Assembly (NCBI RefSeq): GCF_015694405.1
Contig: NZ_JADQDB010000003.1
Span: 434,001 to 498,000 of the forward strand
DNA: 64,000 bases
DNA from: Pelagibacterium limicola
GTDB taxonomy: Bacteria; Pseudomonadota; Alphaproteobacteria; Rhizobiales; Devosiaceae
Reading direction: 5' to 3'
The notes beneath the pieces are model-generated. The model worked only from the letters and a program-made list of their open reading frames with translations. It did no database searches and had not been told where the DNA came from. How positions within the stretch are numbered: the stretch's first letter is position 1; the number at the start of each line of letters is the position of its first letter. Position numbers and translations under genes: made by a program. Positions 39,930 through 48,984 of the stretch are shown piece by piece.

Positions 39930-40412
39930 ATGCACATACGCCCCGCCACCCAAGCCGATGCCCCCGCTATCTGGTCGATCATAGAACCCGTGATCCGCGC
40001 GGGCGAGACCTATACGCTCGATCCCGATCTGAGCCGCGATGAAGCGCTCGCCTACTGGATGGGCGCGGACAAACAGGTCTTCGTCGCTGAGGATTCAGGC
40101 GCCATCCTCGGCACCTATTATCTGCGCCCCAACCAGCAGGGCGGCGGACGCCATGTCTGTAATTGCGGCTACGTCACCGCGCAAGCTGCAGCCGGCAAAG
40201 GCATCGCCCGCCGCATGTGCGAACACTCGCTCGAAACCGCTCGCGCCCAGGGCTACCGCGCCATGCAGTTCAACTTCGTCGTCAGCACGAATGAGCGCGC
40301 AGTTTCGTTGTGGCAAAAAATGGGGTTTGAGATTGTGGGCAGGCTGCCGGGAGCATTCCGGCATCCGACGCTGGGGTATGTGGATGCTTTGGTGATGTAT
40401 CGGGGGGTTTAG
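39930..40412 (+). CDS. GNAT N-acetyltransferase
   Basis: 160-aa acetyltransferase. The acetyl-CoA site is CGYVTAQAAAGKGIARRMCE (R/Q-x-x-G-x-G/A pattern as AAGKGIAR), followed by AMQFNFVVSTNERAVSLWQK, the usual beta5-alpha4 unit. The C terminus FRHPTLGYVDALVMYRGV matches a common alphaproteobacterial subgroup of uncharacterised GNATs. A stretch resembling its 3' end recurs at 41959-42010. It has 112 bases upstream, divergent from the DinB gene; the 280-base gap downstream (40413-40692) shows no gene. Confidence 0.85.
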   Translation: MHIRPATQADAPAIWSIIEPVIRAGETYTLDPDLSRDEALAYWMGADKQVFVAEDSGAILGTYYLRPNQQGGGRHVCNCGYVTAQAAAGKGIARRMCEHSLETARAQGYRAMQFNFVVSTNERAVSLWQKMGFEIVGRLPGAFRHPTLGYVDALVMYRGV

Positions 40413-40692
40413 GGGAAGTTGGTGGGAGTGCACACGCCACAATGCAATTTGCTTTCGCAAGCGGCAATCATGGGGTGGAAGGGAACTGGCAGGTTTAGGG
40501 TGGCTCCGCTGCGAGAGCAGCCTTCACCGGGCGAATGGGTCCGGCAGCACCGCGCCCCCAAAAGGGATCTTGTCTGTTCATATTTCTCTCCGATCCGCGT
40601 GCCGCGAGATTAAATTACCATGTTGCAAATGACTACGAGGCCGGCCTTATTGGTGCGCTACCTTTTACGGGCACGGGCGCGTGCTGCGTTCC

Positions 40693-41901
40693 ATGGCGCT
40701 TGAAACCTTCGACACCGTCATCCTCGGCGCGGGTGCGGCGGGCATGATGTGCGCGATCCATGCCGCTGCGCGCGGCGGGCGCGTGCTGGTGGTGGATCAT
40801 GCGAAGGCGCCGGGCGAGAAAATCCGCATTTCCGGCGGCGGGCGTTGCAATTTCACCAATATCGGGACAGCTGCGAAGAACTTCATTTCCGCCAACCCGC
40901 ATTTCGCCAAGTCGGCCCTTGGCCGCTACACGCAACACGATTTCATAGCGCTCGTCGAAAAACACGGCATCGCCTGGCACGAAAAGACGCTCGGCCAGCT
41001 CTTCTGCGACGGTTCGGCAAAACAGATCGTTTCGATGCTTCTGGACGAGATGAACCAGGCCGGCTGCGAATTGCGCTTGAGCACCACGCTCGACTCAATC
41101 GAGCGCGACGAGAGCGGCTTTGTCGTCACGCTCGGCGGCGAAGGGGCGGCGAAAATCCGCTCCCGGCATTTCGTCGTCGCCTGCGGCGGCAAGTCGATTC
41201 CGAAAATGGGCGCGACCGGCCTTGGCTACCAGATCGCGGAAAAATTCGGACTTGCCGTAACCGAGACGCGCCCCGCGCTCGTTCCGCTCACCTTCGGCGA
41301 GGACGTGCTCGCCGGTTTTCGGGAGATCGCGGGCGTGGCGGCCAATGCGAGCGTGTCTTGCGGCAGGACGTCGTTCGAGGAAGCATTGCTCTTCACGCAT
41401 CGCGGTCTCTCCGGGCCGGCGATCCTGCAAATTTCGTCCTATTGGCGCGAAAGGCAGCCGATCCGCATCGTTTTCCTGCCCGGCGACGACGTCTTTGCCT
41501 CGCTTTTGTCGGCCAAGCGAGAGAACGGCCGCCGTGCGATCTCGACAGCGCTCGGCGACATCCTGCCCAAACGGCTCGCCGCCTATCTCGCCGAAACCCA
41601 CGGCTGGACCGGACCGATCGGCGAGGCGAGCGACAGAAAGCTCGCCGCCATCGCCGAGACCGTTCAGAACTGGGAGGTCTTTCCCATCGGCACGGAAGGC
41701 TACCGCACAGCCGAGGTGACACTCGGTGGCGTCTATACGGCCGGGCTGACTTCGCGGACGATGGAAGCCAAAGCCGTCGACGGGCTCTATTTCATCGGCG
41801 AGGTGGTCGATGTCACCGGCTGGCTCGGCGGCTACAATTTCCAGTGGGCGTGGTCCTCCGGCTGGGCGGCGGGCACGGCGATTTCCGAGCGGACGGCCTG
41901 A
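40693..41901 (+). CDS. HI0933/BaiN-type flavoprotein
   Basis: 402-aa FAD-dependent oxidoreductase starting at ATG 40693. The dinucleotide fold is ILGAGAAGMMCAIHAAARGG, and the family-specific GEKIRISGGGRCNFTNI follows directly. LFTHRGLSGPAILQISSYW and the C-terminal GGYNFQWAWSSGWAAGTAI are also conserved. The substrates of this family are mostly unknown; BaiN acts on bile-acid derivatives in gut Clostridia, but that specific role should not be assumed. Cytosolic; the gene has no obvious operon partner. Confidence 0.9.
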   Translation: MALETFDTVILGAGAAGMMCAIHAAARGGRVLVVDHAKAPGEKIRISGGGRCNFTNIGTAAKNFISANPHFAKSALGRYTQHDFIALVEKHGIAWHEKTLGQLFCDGSAKQIVSMLLDEMNQAGCELRLSTTLDSIERDESGFVVTLGGEGAAKIRSRHFVVACGGKSIPKMGATGLGYQIAEKFGLAVTETRPALVPLTFGEDVLAGFREIAGVAANASVSCGRTSFEEALLFTHRGLSGPAILQISSYWRERQPIRIVFLPGDDVFASLLSAKRENGRRAISTALGDILPKRLAAYLAETHGWTGPIGEASDRKLAAIAETVQNWEVFPIGTEGYRTAEVTLGGVYTAGLTSRTMEAKAVDGLYFIGEVVDVTGWLGGYNFQWAWSSGWAAGTAISERTA

Positions 41902-42054
41902 ACGACCCGCACACCGAACATCTCGCCATCGGTGGTTACGTGCTGAAGGCGCCGAGGCTGGGTTCCGTGGATGCGCTGGTGTCGGGGGTTTGGGGGAGGT
42001 TGGGGGGTGGAAAGCGGACTGTCCGGTTCCAGCTCAATTACCCAATTTCGCGAC

Positions 42055-42083
42055 AGAAAGCCGCGCGGTTTGATCCACGCGGC
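42055..42083 (-). terminator. Terminator after the DUF305 gene
   Basis: GCCGCG (42060-42065) pairs with CGCGGC (42078-42083) across a 12-nt loop. On the minus strand the stem is followed by TTTCTG, 13 bases beyond the DUF305 stop. Confidence 0.55.
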
Positions 42084-42095
42084 CCCCTTGGGTCC

Positions 42096-42590
42096 CTAGT
42101 CGGCGTTTTCGGCCAGCCAGTTGGTCATGAACTCAATCTCGCTGACCTGGGCCTCGATGATCTCCTCGGCCAGTGAGCGCATCTGTGGATCGCTGCCATG
42201 ATCGAGCAGGACCTGCGCCATGTCGATCGCGCCTTGATGGTGCGCGATCATCCCGCAGGCGAACGCAATGTCGGGATCCTCGATCATCATGCCGTCATGC
42301 ATTGCGGGCATGGTGATCATCATTTTGCGCATGTTTTCCTGCACGTGCTCGGGCATGGCGTCGAGATCCATATCCGCCATGCCCATCATGTCCATCATGC
42401 CCGAGGCCATGCCGCCATGTTGATTGCCGTGCATGGCGCCATGCCCCATGGACGAATGATCCATGGCGCCCGAGCTGGCAGAAGTCGAGCACTGCTCGGG
42501 CAATTGGAAATCGTTGTCCTGGGCAAAAGCGGGCATTGAAAGCGCGGATAGCGCAAGGGCGGCCGCCAAAGTCAGATTTACGCGTGTCAT
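42096..42590 (-). CDS. DUF305 periplasmic metal-associated protein
   Basis: 164-aa exported protein starting at ATG 42590 with a signal peptide (LAAALALSALSMPAFA). The N-terminal half of the mature protein is rich in Met and His (SMGHGAMHGNQHGGMASGMM), suggesting copper binding. The C-terminal half is DUF305 (ACGMIAHHQGAIDMAQVLLD, SEIEFMTNWL), a ferritin-like helical domain often found in copper resistance loci. It is 34 bases downstream of the Cys/His-rich gene in the same direction and probably shares its transcript. Role inferred: periplasmic copper handling. Confidence 0.88.
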   Translation of the reverse strand: MTRVNLTLAAALALSALSMPAFAQDNDFQLPEQCSTSASSGAMDHSSMGHGAMHGNQHGGMASGMMDMMGMADMDLDAMPEHVQENMRKMMITMPAMHDGMMIEDPDIAFACGMIAHHQGAIDMAQVLLDHGSDPQMRSLAEEIIEAQVSEIEFMTNWLAENAD

Positions 42591-42624
42591 TGGTAATTCT
42601 CCTGTTGATCGTGAATTCGAACGG

Positions 42625-43002
42625 TCAGACGAAGAGATTTCGTGGGGGCGGAACAGAGACGTCCGTCTGCCATCGGAGAGTGCCCGCAGAAAAACGAGTC
42701 TCAAGCGATCCGGTTGGCCAGACAATTGGCGCACCGTGTGCCATGAGCGCAAGGGCCGCACAGCACTTTCCCATCATGCAGCAATCAACGCCGCATGGCC
42801 CAAGCCCAATAGGAGCTTCACTCATTGACCGGGATGCATGGTAATGATGGCCGTGCTCAGCATGAGCATCGTGCATGACCTCGCCAATCGATTGCGGGCA
42901 AGGCGACGCGGCCATCGCACCTGTCATTGGCAAGGCGAGCGAGACTGCCAGAACCAGAATCGCGGCGAGTATGAACTGCGTTGGCGTCCGGAGGGGTTTC
43001 AA
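42625..43002 (-). CDS. Cys/His-rich exported protein of the copper module
   Basis: 125-aa protein. The best start is TTG at 43002, which gives a complete signal peptide (TPTQFILAAILVLAVSLALP); AAGGA lies 13 bases upstream, and the first ATG would fall inside the signal. The mature part contains HDAHAEHGHHYH and a cysteine cluster (CGVDCCMMGKCCAAL), both good candidate copper ligands. It is related in layout to small DUF2946-like proteins of copper loci but not clearly the same family. It sits upstream of the DUF305 gene and downstream of copZ, all on the minus strand. Confidence 0.6.
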   Translation of the reverse strand: MKPLRTPTQFILAAILVLAVSLALPMTGAMAASPCPQSIGEVMHDAHAEHGHHYHASRSMSEAPIGLGPCGVDCCMMGKCCAALALMAHGAPIVWPTGSLETRFSAGTLRWQTDVSVPPPRNLFV

Positions 43003-43102
43003 CGGATCAATTCGGTCCTTATTGCTCTCAGCCTTTGGACGGGCGCGGCTGCATATTGAGCGTTATCCCAAAATCGGCCATTTCGATGGCACTTCACCGC
43101 GT

Positions 43103-43300
43103 TCACGCCAGCTGGCGAGGAGGAAAGCCAGCCTCAGTGAGTGCCGCCAGGATTTTTTCGGTGTCCGTATCCGATTTCACGCTCACGGCCTTGGATGCGA
43201 TGTCGATCTCGACCTCGGCATCGGGATCGACGCGCCGAATGGTCGCCGTTACGCCCTTGGCACAACCGCCGCAGGCCATGTTTTCAATGATGAGGTTCAT
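43103..43300 (-). CDS. copZ: Copper chaperone, HMA domain
   Basis: 65-aa single heavy-metal-associated domain starting at ATG 43300. The metal site is MACGGC with Cys10 and Cys13. The remaining sequence (TATIRRVDPDAEVEIDIASK and ILAALTEAGFPPRQLA) fits the beta-alpha-beta-beta-alpha-beta fold. It should carry Cu(I) to an exporter such as CopA, which is not in the window. A MerR-type promoter with 19-bp spacing lies 35-65 bases upstream, so induction by a CueR-like regulator is likely. The symbol is by family. Confidence 0.85.
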   Translation of the reverse strand: MNLIIENMACGGCAKGVTATIRRVDPDAEVEIDIASKAVSVKSDTDTEKILAALTEAGFPPRQLA

Positions 43301-43334
43301 TGGATGATCCTTCTCCGGGCCCATATCAATCCAC

Positions 43335-43365
43335 AGGGTGAAGGTTCCAATGGGGGTAAGGTCAA
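43335..43365 (-). promoter_or_regulatory. MerR-type promoter of copZ
   Basis: On the minus strand TTGACC (43365-43360) and CACCCT (43340-43335) are separated by 19 bases, the extended spacing used by MerR-family activators. The spacer TTACCCCCATTGGAACCTT has an imperfect dyad like CueR sites. Confidence 0.5.
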
Positions 43366-43403
43366 GCGGATTTCCGCTCGTGAACACGCCGTGCGATCAG
43401 AGC

Positions 43404-43434
43404 TTGACCTTCCCATCATTGGAAGCAGGAAACT
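43404..43434 (+). promoter_or_regulatory. CueR/MerR-type promoter of the glutaredoxin-MauE gene
   Basis: TTGACC (43404-43409), a 19-base spacer and GAAACT (43429-43434). The spacer contains the perfect dyad CTTCCCATCATTGGAAG-type arms (CTTCC/GGAAG), very close to known copper-responsive CueR operators. Confidence 0.6.
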
Positions 43435-43551
43435 GACCTCGATGACTTATTTGGGCTTTGTCTCAAAGCATCCATGTGTGCGCTGGGCCGTTAGACCTAT
43501 CGGCACTCTGCGTGCCCGTGTCCGTCGCTGCAATGACCAAGGAGAACGCTC

Positions 43552-44334
43552 ATGGCCCAATCGGATCAATCGCAAGGATCGACTGCACGGCTTTACCGGA
43601 TGGTCCTACCCGATCACCTGTGTCCGTCCGGGCTCAAATCGAAATGGCTGCTGGAATCCAAGGGCTATGCTGTCGAGGATCACCCGCTCAGAACGCGCGC
43701 CGAGGTCGACGCCTTCAAGACCGAACACGATGTAGAGACCACGCCGCAGACCTTTTTCGGCGACAAGCGCATCGGCGGCTACACCGATCTGCGCGCATAT
43801 TTCGGCAAGAAAGTGCCAGGCAAAGACGACCTGACTTACCGGCCAGTCATAGCCATTTTCGCTGTCGCTTTTCTCACCGCGCTGGCCATATCCTGGGCGG
43901 CGTTGGGCATGTTCGATGCCCTCCGGACCGCCGAGTGGTTCATTGCCACGGCCATGGTGCTGCTGGGCTTGCAAAAACTGCGCGATGTCGAAAGTTTTTC
44001 GACAATGTTCCTCAACTATGACCTTCTGGCGCGCAAATGGGTGCCCTATGGCTACATCTACCCATATGCCGAAACGCTCGCGGGACTTCTGATGCTGGCC
44101 GGTGCGCTCATGTGGCTCTCGGTGCCCATAGCGTTGTTCATCGGCACGATTGGTGCGGCCTCGGTGTTCAAGGCCGTCTATCTCGACAGACGCGAACTCA
44201 AATGTGCCTGCGTGGGCGGTGACACGAAAGTGCCCCTAGGATTTGTCTCGCTCACGGAAAACCTGATGATGATCCTGATGGCGGTCTGGATGTTGGTCAA
44301 GCCAATGATCATGACCGTAAGCGGGGGCCATTGA
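43552..44334 (+). CDS. Glutaredoxin-MauE fusion membrane protein
   Basis: 260-aa protein. Residues 12-90 are a glutaredoxin-like domain ([40 protein letters not shown]) with Cys24 but no second active-site Cys (CPSG), so monothiol chemistry is expected. Residues 97-258 have four or five membrane segments of the MauE/DoxX type ([40 protein letters not shown]) and a cysteine pair [15 protein letters not shown] near the membrane face. The fusion suggests electron or thiol transfer across the membrane. A copper-type promoter precedes it by 117 bases, which places it in the copper response. Function in metal stress is inference. Confidence 0.8.
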   Translation: MAQSDQSQGSTARLYRMVLPDHLCPSGLKSKWLLESKGYAVEDHPLRTRAEVDAFKTEHDVETTPQTFFGDKRIGGYTDLRAYFGKKVPGKDDLTYRPVIAIFAVAFLTALAISWAALGMFDALRTAEWFIATAMVLLGLQKLRDVESFSTMFLNYDLLARKWVPYGYIYPYAETLAGLLMLAGALMWLSVPIALFIGTIGAASVFKAVYLDRRELKCACVGGDTKVPLGFVSLTENLMMILMAVWMLVKPMIMTVSGGH

Positions 44335-44651
44335 CGGGTGCACTTGTAGCCGAACGTCAGCTTCCGGATCAAAATCGCGATGGCGTATGTGTCGTTTGTG
44401 GGGTCGAAAGCGGACCCAGCGCTGGCACCCTCCTCCCCGAGTTTTCCCCACCACCTTTTCCGCCGCCGCCCTTCCCGCCAGCCAAGGGCACTTGTCCAAC
44501 CGTACCGTACGGTACGGTACGGTTTCCCTTTACTTCCTCCATACTCCGGTCTAGAACTTGGGGCACACTCATGACCGCGCGTCAGGACGTCGGGGATCCG
44601 GCGTGCGGGACGGCGTTTTGGCAAACCCTTCAAGCAGCAGGTCGTTCAATC
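44335..44651 (+). other. 317-base leader region upstream of ilvD
   Basis: No gene is supported here. The centre is a pyrimidine- and CCG-rich stretch (44430-44480), followed by a TACGG-repeat palindrome at 44499-44518. An open frame in phase with ilvD runs through it but has proline-rich, non-conserved sequence. Confidence 0.6.
44499..44518. repeat. Perfect 20-bp palindrome of TACGG/CCGTA units
   Basis: ACCGTACCGTACGGTACGGT is its own reverse complement and is followed by a further ACGGTT, so the GTACG unit is iterated four times. It lies 133 bases upstream of the ilvD start and could be an operator. Confidence 0.6.
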
Positions 44652-46496
44652 ATGCCCGCATATCGCTCACGCACTTCCACCCACGGCCGCAACATGGCGG
44701 GCGCGCGCGGCTTGTGGCGCGCCACCGGCATGAAGGAGGGGGATTTCGGCAAGCCGATCATTGCCGTGGTGAATTCCTTCACCCAGTTCGTGCCCGGTCA
44801 CGTGCATTTGAAGGATCTCGGCCAGCTCGTGGCGCGCGAGATCGAGCGGGCGGGCGGCGTTGCCAAGGAATTCAACACCATTGCCGTCGATGACGGCATC
44901 GCGATGGGCCATGACGGGATGCTCTATTCCCTGCCCTCGCGCGAGGTGATCGCCGACAGCGTCGAATATATGGTCAACGCACACTGTGCCGATGCGATGG
45001 TCTGCATCTCCAATTGCGACAAGATCACGCCGGGCATGCTCAACGCCGCCATGCGGCTCAACATTCCCGCCGTCTTCGTTTCGGGCGGGCCGATGGAAGC
45101 GGGCAAGGTCATCCACAAGGATCAGGTCAAGTCGGTTGACCTGATCGATGCGATGGTCGTTGCCGCCGACGAGTCCTATACCGATGCCGAGGTGCAGGCG
45201 TTCGAGGAAAACGCATGCCCCACCTGCGGCTCGTGCTCGGGCATGTTCACCGCCAATTCGATGAACTGCCTGACCGAAGCGCTCGGCTTCTCGCTGCCCG
45301 GCAACGGCTCGACGCTCGCCACCCATGCGGACCGCAAGCGGCTGTTTCTCGAGGCGGGGCACCTGATCGTCGATCTGGCGCGCCGCTATTACGAAGAGGA
45401 GGACGAGAACGTCCTGCCGCGCAACATCGCTTCAAAGGCCGCGTTCGAGAACGCGATGACGCTCGATATCGCGATGGGCGGCTCGACCAACACGGTGCTG
45501 CACATTCTCGCCGCGGCCTACGAAGGCGGGATCGATTTCGGAATGGACGATATCGACCGGCTGTCGCGCCGCGTCCCCGTGCTGTGCAAGGTGGCCCCGG
45601 CGGTCGCCAACATCCATATGGAAGACGTCCACCGCGCGGGCGGCATCATGTCGATCCTCGGCCAGCTCGACCGGGCCGACCTGCTCAACCGCGATTGCCC
45701 AACCGTGCATTCGGCGACGCTGGGCGATGCGCTCGACAAGTGGGACATCTCGCGCACCAATTCGGAAAGCGTGCGCAATTTCTTCATGGCCGCCCCGGGC
45801 GGGGTGCGGACGACGGAAGCGTTTTCGACGGAAAACCGCTGGAAGGAGCTCGATCTCGACCGCAAGAGCGGGGTCATCCGCTCGGCCGAGAACGCCTATT
45901 CCAAGGATGGCGGGCTGGCCGTGCTCAAGGGCAACATCGCGCGCGACGGGTGCGTGGTGAAGACCGCGGGCGTCGACGACTCGATCCTCAAATTCACCGG
46001 CACGGCCGTTGTATACGAGAGCCAGGACGCTGCGGTCTCGGGCATTCTGACCGGCAAGGTGAAGGAAGGCGATGTCGTCGTCATCCGCTATGAAGGCCCC
46101 AAGGGCGGACCGGGGATGCAGGAGATGCTCTATCCCACGAGCTACCTCAAATCCAAGGGGCTGGGCAAAGCCTGTGCCCTTTTGACCGACGGGCGCTTTT
46201 CGGGCGGCACCTCGGGCCTCTCGATCGGCCACGTCTCGCCGGAAGCGGCGCGCGGCGGCGCCATCGGGCTGGTCGAGGCGGGCGACAGGATCGAGATCGA
46301 CATCCCCAACCGGACGATCAACCTTCTGGTGTCCGACGCCGAACTCGAACGCCGCCGCGCCGCGATGGAAGCCAAGGGCCCCGACGCCTGGAAGCCGGCG
46401 GAAAAGCGCAAGCGCAACGTGACGACGGCCCTCAAGGCCTATGCGGCGTTCGCGTCCTCGGCCGATCTGGGGGCCGTGCGGATCCTGCCGGAGTAG
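44652..46496 (+). CDS. ilvD: Dihydroxy-acid dehydratase
   Basis: 614-aa Fe-S enzyme of valine and isoleucine synthesis that dehydrates 2,3-dihydroxy-3-methylbutanoate and its homologue. The start ATG 44652 ([20 protein letters not shown]) matches the usual length (E. coli IlvD 616 aa). Cluster cysteines are in [17 protein letters not shown] and [40 protein letters not shown] is the conserved substrate-binding end, including the catalytic Ser. The product feeds the same pathway as ilvA at 26466-27983. It has a long leader with a palindrome, and no neighbouring ilv gene. Confidence 0.96.
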   Translation: MPAYRSRTSTHGRNMAGARGLWRATGMKEGDFGKPIIAVVNSFTQFVPGHVHLKDLGQLVAREIERAGGVAKEFNTIAVDDGIAMGHDGMLYSLPSREVIADSVEYMVNAHCADAMVCISNCDKITPGMLNAAMRLNIPAVFVSGGPMEAGKVIHKDQVKSVDLIDAMVVAADESYTDAEVQAFEENACPTCGSCSGMFTANSMNCLTEALGFSLPGNGSTLATHADRKRLFLEAGHLIVDLARRYYEEEDENVLPRNIASKAAFENAMTLDIAMGGSTNTVLHILAAAYEGGIDFGMDDIDRLSRRVPVLCKVAPAVANIHMEDVHRAGGIMSILGQLDRADLLNRDCPTVHSATLGDALDKWDISRTNSESVRNFFMAAPGGVRTTEAFSTENRWKELDLDRKSGVIRSAENAYSKDGGLAVLKGNIARDGCVVKTAGVDDSILKFTGTAVVYESQDAAVSGILTGKVKEGDVVVIRYEGPKGGPGMQEMLYPTSYLKSKGLGKACALLTDGRFSGGTSGLSIGHVSPEAARGGAIGLVEAGDRIEIDIPNRTINLLVSDAELERRRAAMEAKGPDAWKPAEKRKRNVTTALKAYAAFASSADLGAVRILPE

Positions 46497-46536
46497 AGAC
46501 CGCGCGCCTTTCCCGCTCGGATCCAAACACCTGCCG

Positions 46537-46559
46537 ATCCCCCGGCTTGTCCGGGTGAT
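46537..46559. repeat. Single hairpin related to the 28101-28220 element
   Basis: ATCCCCCGG and CCGGGTGAT flank the loop CTTGT, with one mismatch in the stem. The sequence through the following CCAGCGG continues the similarity. It may also help end ilvD transcripts. The rest of 46497-46762 contains further GC-rich hairpins (CTCCCCTTGCGGGGAG) and no gene. Confidence 0.5.
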
Positions 46560-46762
46560 CCAGCGGAAAGGCTTTGCGGTGCGGCAACATCGATCTGGAT
46601 TCCGGGGAGAAACCCCGGAATTCAGTGCGGTGCTGCAACGGCCGGTATGCTTGCCTGTTCGATCAGAGGCCGATCCTTTGCCTCTCCCCTTTGCCCGGGG
46701 GCCAGCACTTCTCCCCTTGCGGGGAGGATCGGCGGTTCGGCGACAGCCGAATTTCGGACCCC

Positions 46763-47074
46763 CTACCCTTCGATCCCTCCTCGGCGGGCAACTTCCTTAT
46801 TAGCGCGCTGGAGGGCCTGGGCAAGAACGCTCATTTTTTCCTTGTTGCCGCGTTCGGCGCCTTCCTTGGCGGTTCCGGCGCCCTTGCCGCGGGCGTTGCG
46901 GCGCTGGGACTTGGCGATGTCGCGAGCCCGGTCGCGGCGTTCGCGCAGCAGCTTGACGAGCTTTGCGAGTTCCTTGCCGTCGAGCGCCGAGACGCCGGGA
47001 TGCCGGGAGCTTTCAACGAGATCTTTTTCCCCCTTGTCGAGTACGCGGTCCACGTTGCGGCGGCTGGTCGTCAT
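46763..47074 (-). CDS. Small highly charged conserved-type protein
   Basis: 103-aa cytosolic protein from ATG 47074 (MTTSRRNVDRVLDKGEKDLV). It is very rich in Arg and Lys (RERRDRARDIAKSQRRNARG) and mainly helical, with no membrane segment. The composition suggests nucleic-acid or ribosome association, but I recognise no named family. It is divergent from the DMT transporter gene with 102 bases between the two starts. Confidence 0.7.
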   Translation of the reverse strand: MTTSRRNVDRVLDKGEKDLVESSRHPGVSALDGKELAKLVKLLRERRDRARDIAKSQRRNARGKGAGTAKEGAERGNKEKMSVLAQALQRANKEVARRGGIEG

Positions 47075-47176
47075 GTCAAATCTCCCGTTCATTCTCTTGG
47101 TGCTTGCACAATATGCGCAATAGGCTAGCCTTTCAAAACGCTTTACCCCCCTTTTCTTTCCCTTAGGCCTTCCCCG

Positions 47177-48136
47177 ATGTCCCAACCCGTTGCGCCCACA
47201 GAAGACAGGCGCCTGTTCGCCATTGGGATCGTGCTCGTCACCTATGTGTTCTTCACCGCCTGCGATGCGGCCGCCAAATGGATGGTCGTCAATGGCATGC
47301 CCCCGCTCCAGGTGGCGTTCGGGCGATATGTCGTGCAGTTCGCCTTCATGCTCGGCCTCGCATTACCGCGGCTGGGGCTGGGCGCGTTCCGCTCGTCCAA
47401 CACGACACTCCTTGTCGTTCGCGGGATGCTGCTCCTGGGGATGACCGTCCTCAATTTCGTCTCGCTGATCTATCTTCCGCTTACGGTCACCGCGACCATC
47501 ATGTTCTCTATTCCCCTGCTGGTTACCGCGCTGTCGGTGCCCCTGCTGGGGGAAACGGTGGGCTGGCGGCGTTGGATGGCCATTCTCGTGGGGTTCGCGG
47601 GCATCGTCGTGATCGTCCAGCCCTGGGACGCGCAATTCCATTGGGCCGTATTCCTCTCGCTCGCCTGCTCGCTGTCCGGGGCGTTCTATTTCATCCTCAC
47701 CCGCAAGCTTGCCGGGCGGGAAAGCGCGCTCGTCATGCAGCTTTATGTTGGCGCAGTCGGCGCCATTGCGCTGCTGCCCTTCGTCGTTTTCGGCTGGGTG
47801 TGGCCGGATTCGCTTTTTACATGGGCGATTTTCCTCAGCGTCGGCATCGCCGCCATGATTGGTCACCAGATCGCCATTGCCGCGCACCGCTATGCGCCGG
47901 CCTCGGTGCTGGCGCCGTTCGGCTATTCGCAGATCATCTGGATGAGCCTTGCCAGCTGGCTGATCTTTGCCCAGCCGCCTGACATCTGGCTGTTTGTGGG
48001 AGCTCCGATCGTCATCGGTTCGGGGCTTTACATCTGGCTGCGCGAGCGCGCGCTGGTCAAATCCATCGCCGCGCGCGTTTCACCTTCGGCATACGATCAG
48101 GTGCTCGCGGACGAGCCCGATGGGCCTTCGCGCTAA
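47177..48136 (+). CDS. DMT-superfamily (EamA) transporter
   Basis: 319-aa inner-membrane protein with ten predicted segments in two EamA repeats. The first begins LFAIGIVLVTYVFFTACDAA and ends with the PLLGETVGWRRWMAILVGFA unit. The second spans VFLSLACSLSGAFYFILTRK to VFVGAPIVIGSGLYIWLRER-like sequence. Members export or import metabolites such as amino acids or nucleotide sugars; no substrate can be assigned. It ends 31 bases before the convergent TrhA-like gene. Confidence 0.88.
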   Translation: MSQPVAPTEDRRLFAIGIVLVTYVFFTACDAAAKWMVVNGMPPLQVAFGRYVVQFAFMLGLALPRLGLGAFRSSNTTLLVVRGMLLLGMTVLNFVSLIYLPLTVTATIMFSIPLLVTALSVPLLGETVGWRRWMAILVGFAGIVVIVQPWDAQFHWAVFLSLACSLSGAFYFILTRKLAGRESALVMQLYVGAVGAIALLPFVVFGWVWPDSLFTWAIFLSVGIAAMIGHQIAIAAHRYAPASVLAPFGYSQIIWMSLASWLIFAQPPDIWLFVGAPIVIGSGLYIWLRERALVKSIAARVSPSAYDQVLADEPDGPSR

Positions 48137-48166
48137 GGCGGTATGCGTTGTTGGGGCGGGATTTCC

Positions 48167-48856
48167 CTACAGCCGGCTGACGACCATGGAGTCGAATACG
48201 GCGACGAGGTGCAGCGTTGCGCCGATCACGACGAAAACGTGCCAGAGTACGTTCTGGAAATGCAGCCGCTCCCAGACGTGAAAGATGATCCCCACCGAAT
48301 AGGCGATGCCGCCGGCCAGCAAAAGCCAGAGGGCCGTCGTGGGGAGTGCTGCCGCCAAGGCCTGGAAGGCGATGACACCGCTCCAGCCGATTGCGAGATA
48401 GAACGGGATGGCCAGACGGCCGAAATGCTGGGGGACGAGCAGTTTCAGCGCCACCCCGACGATTGCCGTGGCCCAGACGAAGATGAGGAGCTTTTCGGCA
48501 ATGGGCACATCGCCCAGCAGGGCGAGGAACGGCGTATATGATCCGGCGATGAAAAGGAAAATTGCCGCCTGATCGAGCCGCGCCAGCCAGGCCTTCCACC
48601 GGCCCTCCGGGCAGAGATTGAACGCCATGGACGCGGTGAGCAACGTAACGAAAGACCCCACATAGATGGCAAGCGCGGCGATTTCGTCCGGTGCCGTCTG
48701 GAGCATCGCCACGGTGAGGAGGATGGTCCCGGGCACCAGTGCCACGAGCAGCCCGACGCCATGCACCACGCCGTCCGCGATGAGTTCGGCGCGCGTGAAA
48801 CCGCGCTGCCTGCGCAGGATATAGGCTCGTGCATTTCGGCTCGCGCTACCGCGCAT
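48167..48856 (-). CDS. TrhA/hemolysin III-type membrane protein
   Basis: 229-aa seven-transmembrane protein of the PAQR-like hemolysin III family. Family-typical residues are in AELIADGVVHGVGLLVALVP (first His), DQAAIFLFIAGSYTPFLALL (Asp and Ser) and FHVWERLHFQNVLWHVFVVI (terminal His cluster), which together form a metal site within the membrane. In E. coli TrhA influences membrane energetics; hemolysis is not expected here. The first 15 residues are basic and cytosolic. Confidence 0.85.
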   Translation of the reverse strand: MRGSASRNARAYILRRQRGFTRAELIADGVVHGVGLLVALVPGTILLTVAMLQTAPDEIAALAIYVGSFVTLLTASMAFNLCPEGRWKAWLARLDQAAIFLFIAGSYTPFLALLGDVPIAEKLLIFVWATAIVGVALKLLVPQHFGRLAIPFYLAIGWSGVIAFQALAAALPTTALWLLLAGGIAYSVGIIFHVWERLHFQNVLWHVFVVIGATLHLVAVFDSMVVSRL

Positions 48857-48984
48857 CCCGGCACCTCCTTGGGATTTCTTCCCATTGCCGTAAGCGTAAG
48901 CCGGAAGTCTATAACTACAAGTAAGGCGGTACGATGAACGTACCGCCTAAAAACATGCTGAATCGCAAGTTACCGGATCCCGGA

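Noticed and set aside
43410-43428. CRISPR-like or tandem repeat in the copper promoter region
   Set aside because: The short dyads are single sites with promoter spacing, not a repeat-spacer array. No CRISPR array was found anywhere in the window.
44331-44651. N-terminal extension of IlvD by 107 residues
   Set aside because: The frame is open but proline-rich and contains the palindrome. The known IlvD length and conserved opening fit ATG 44652.
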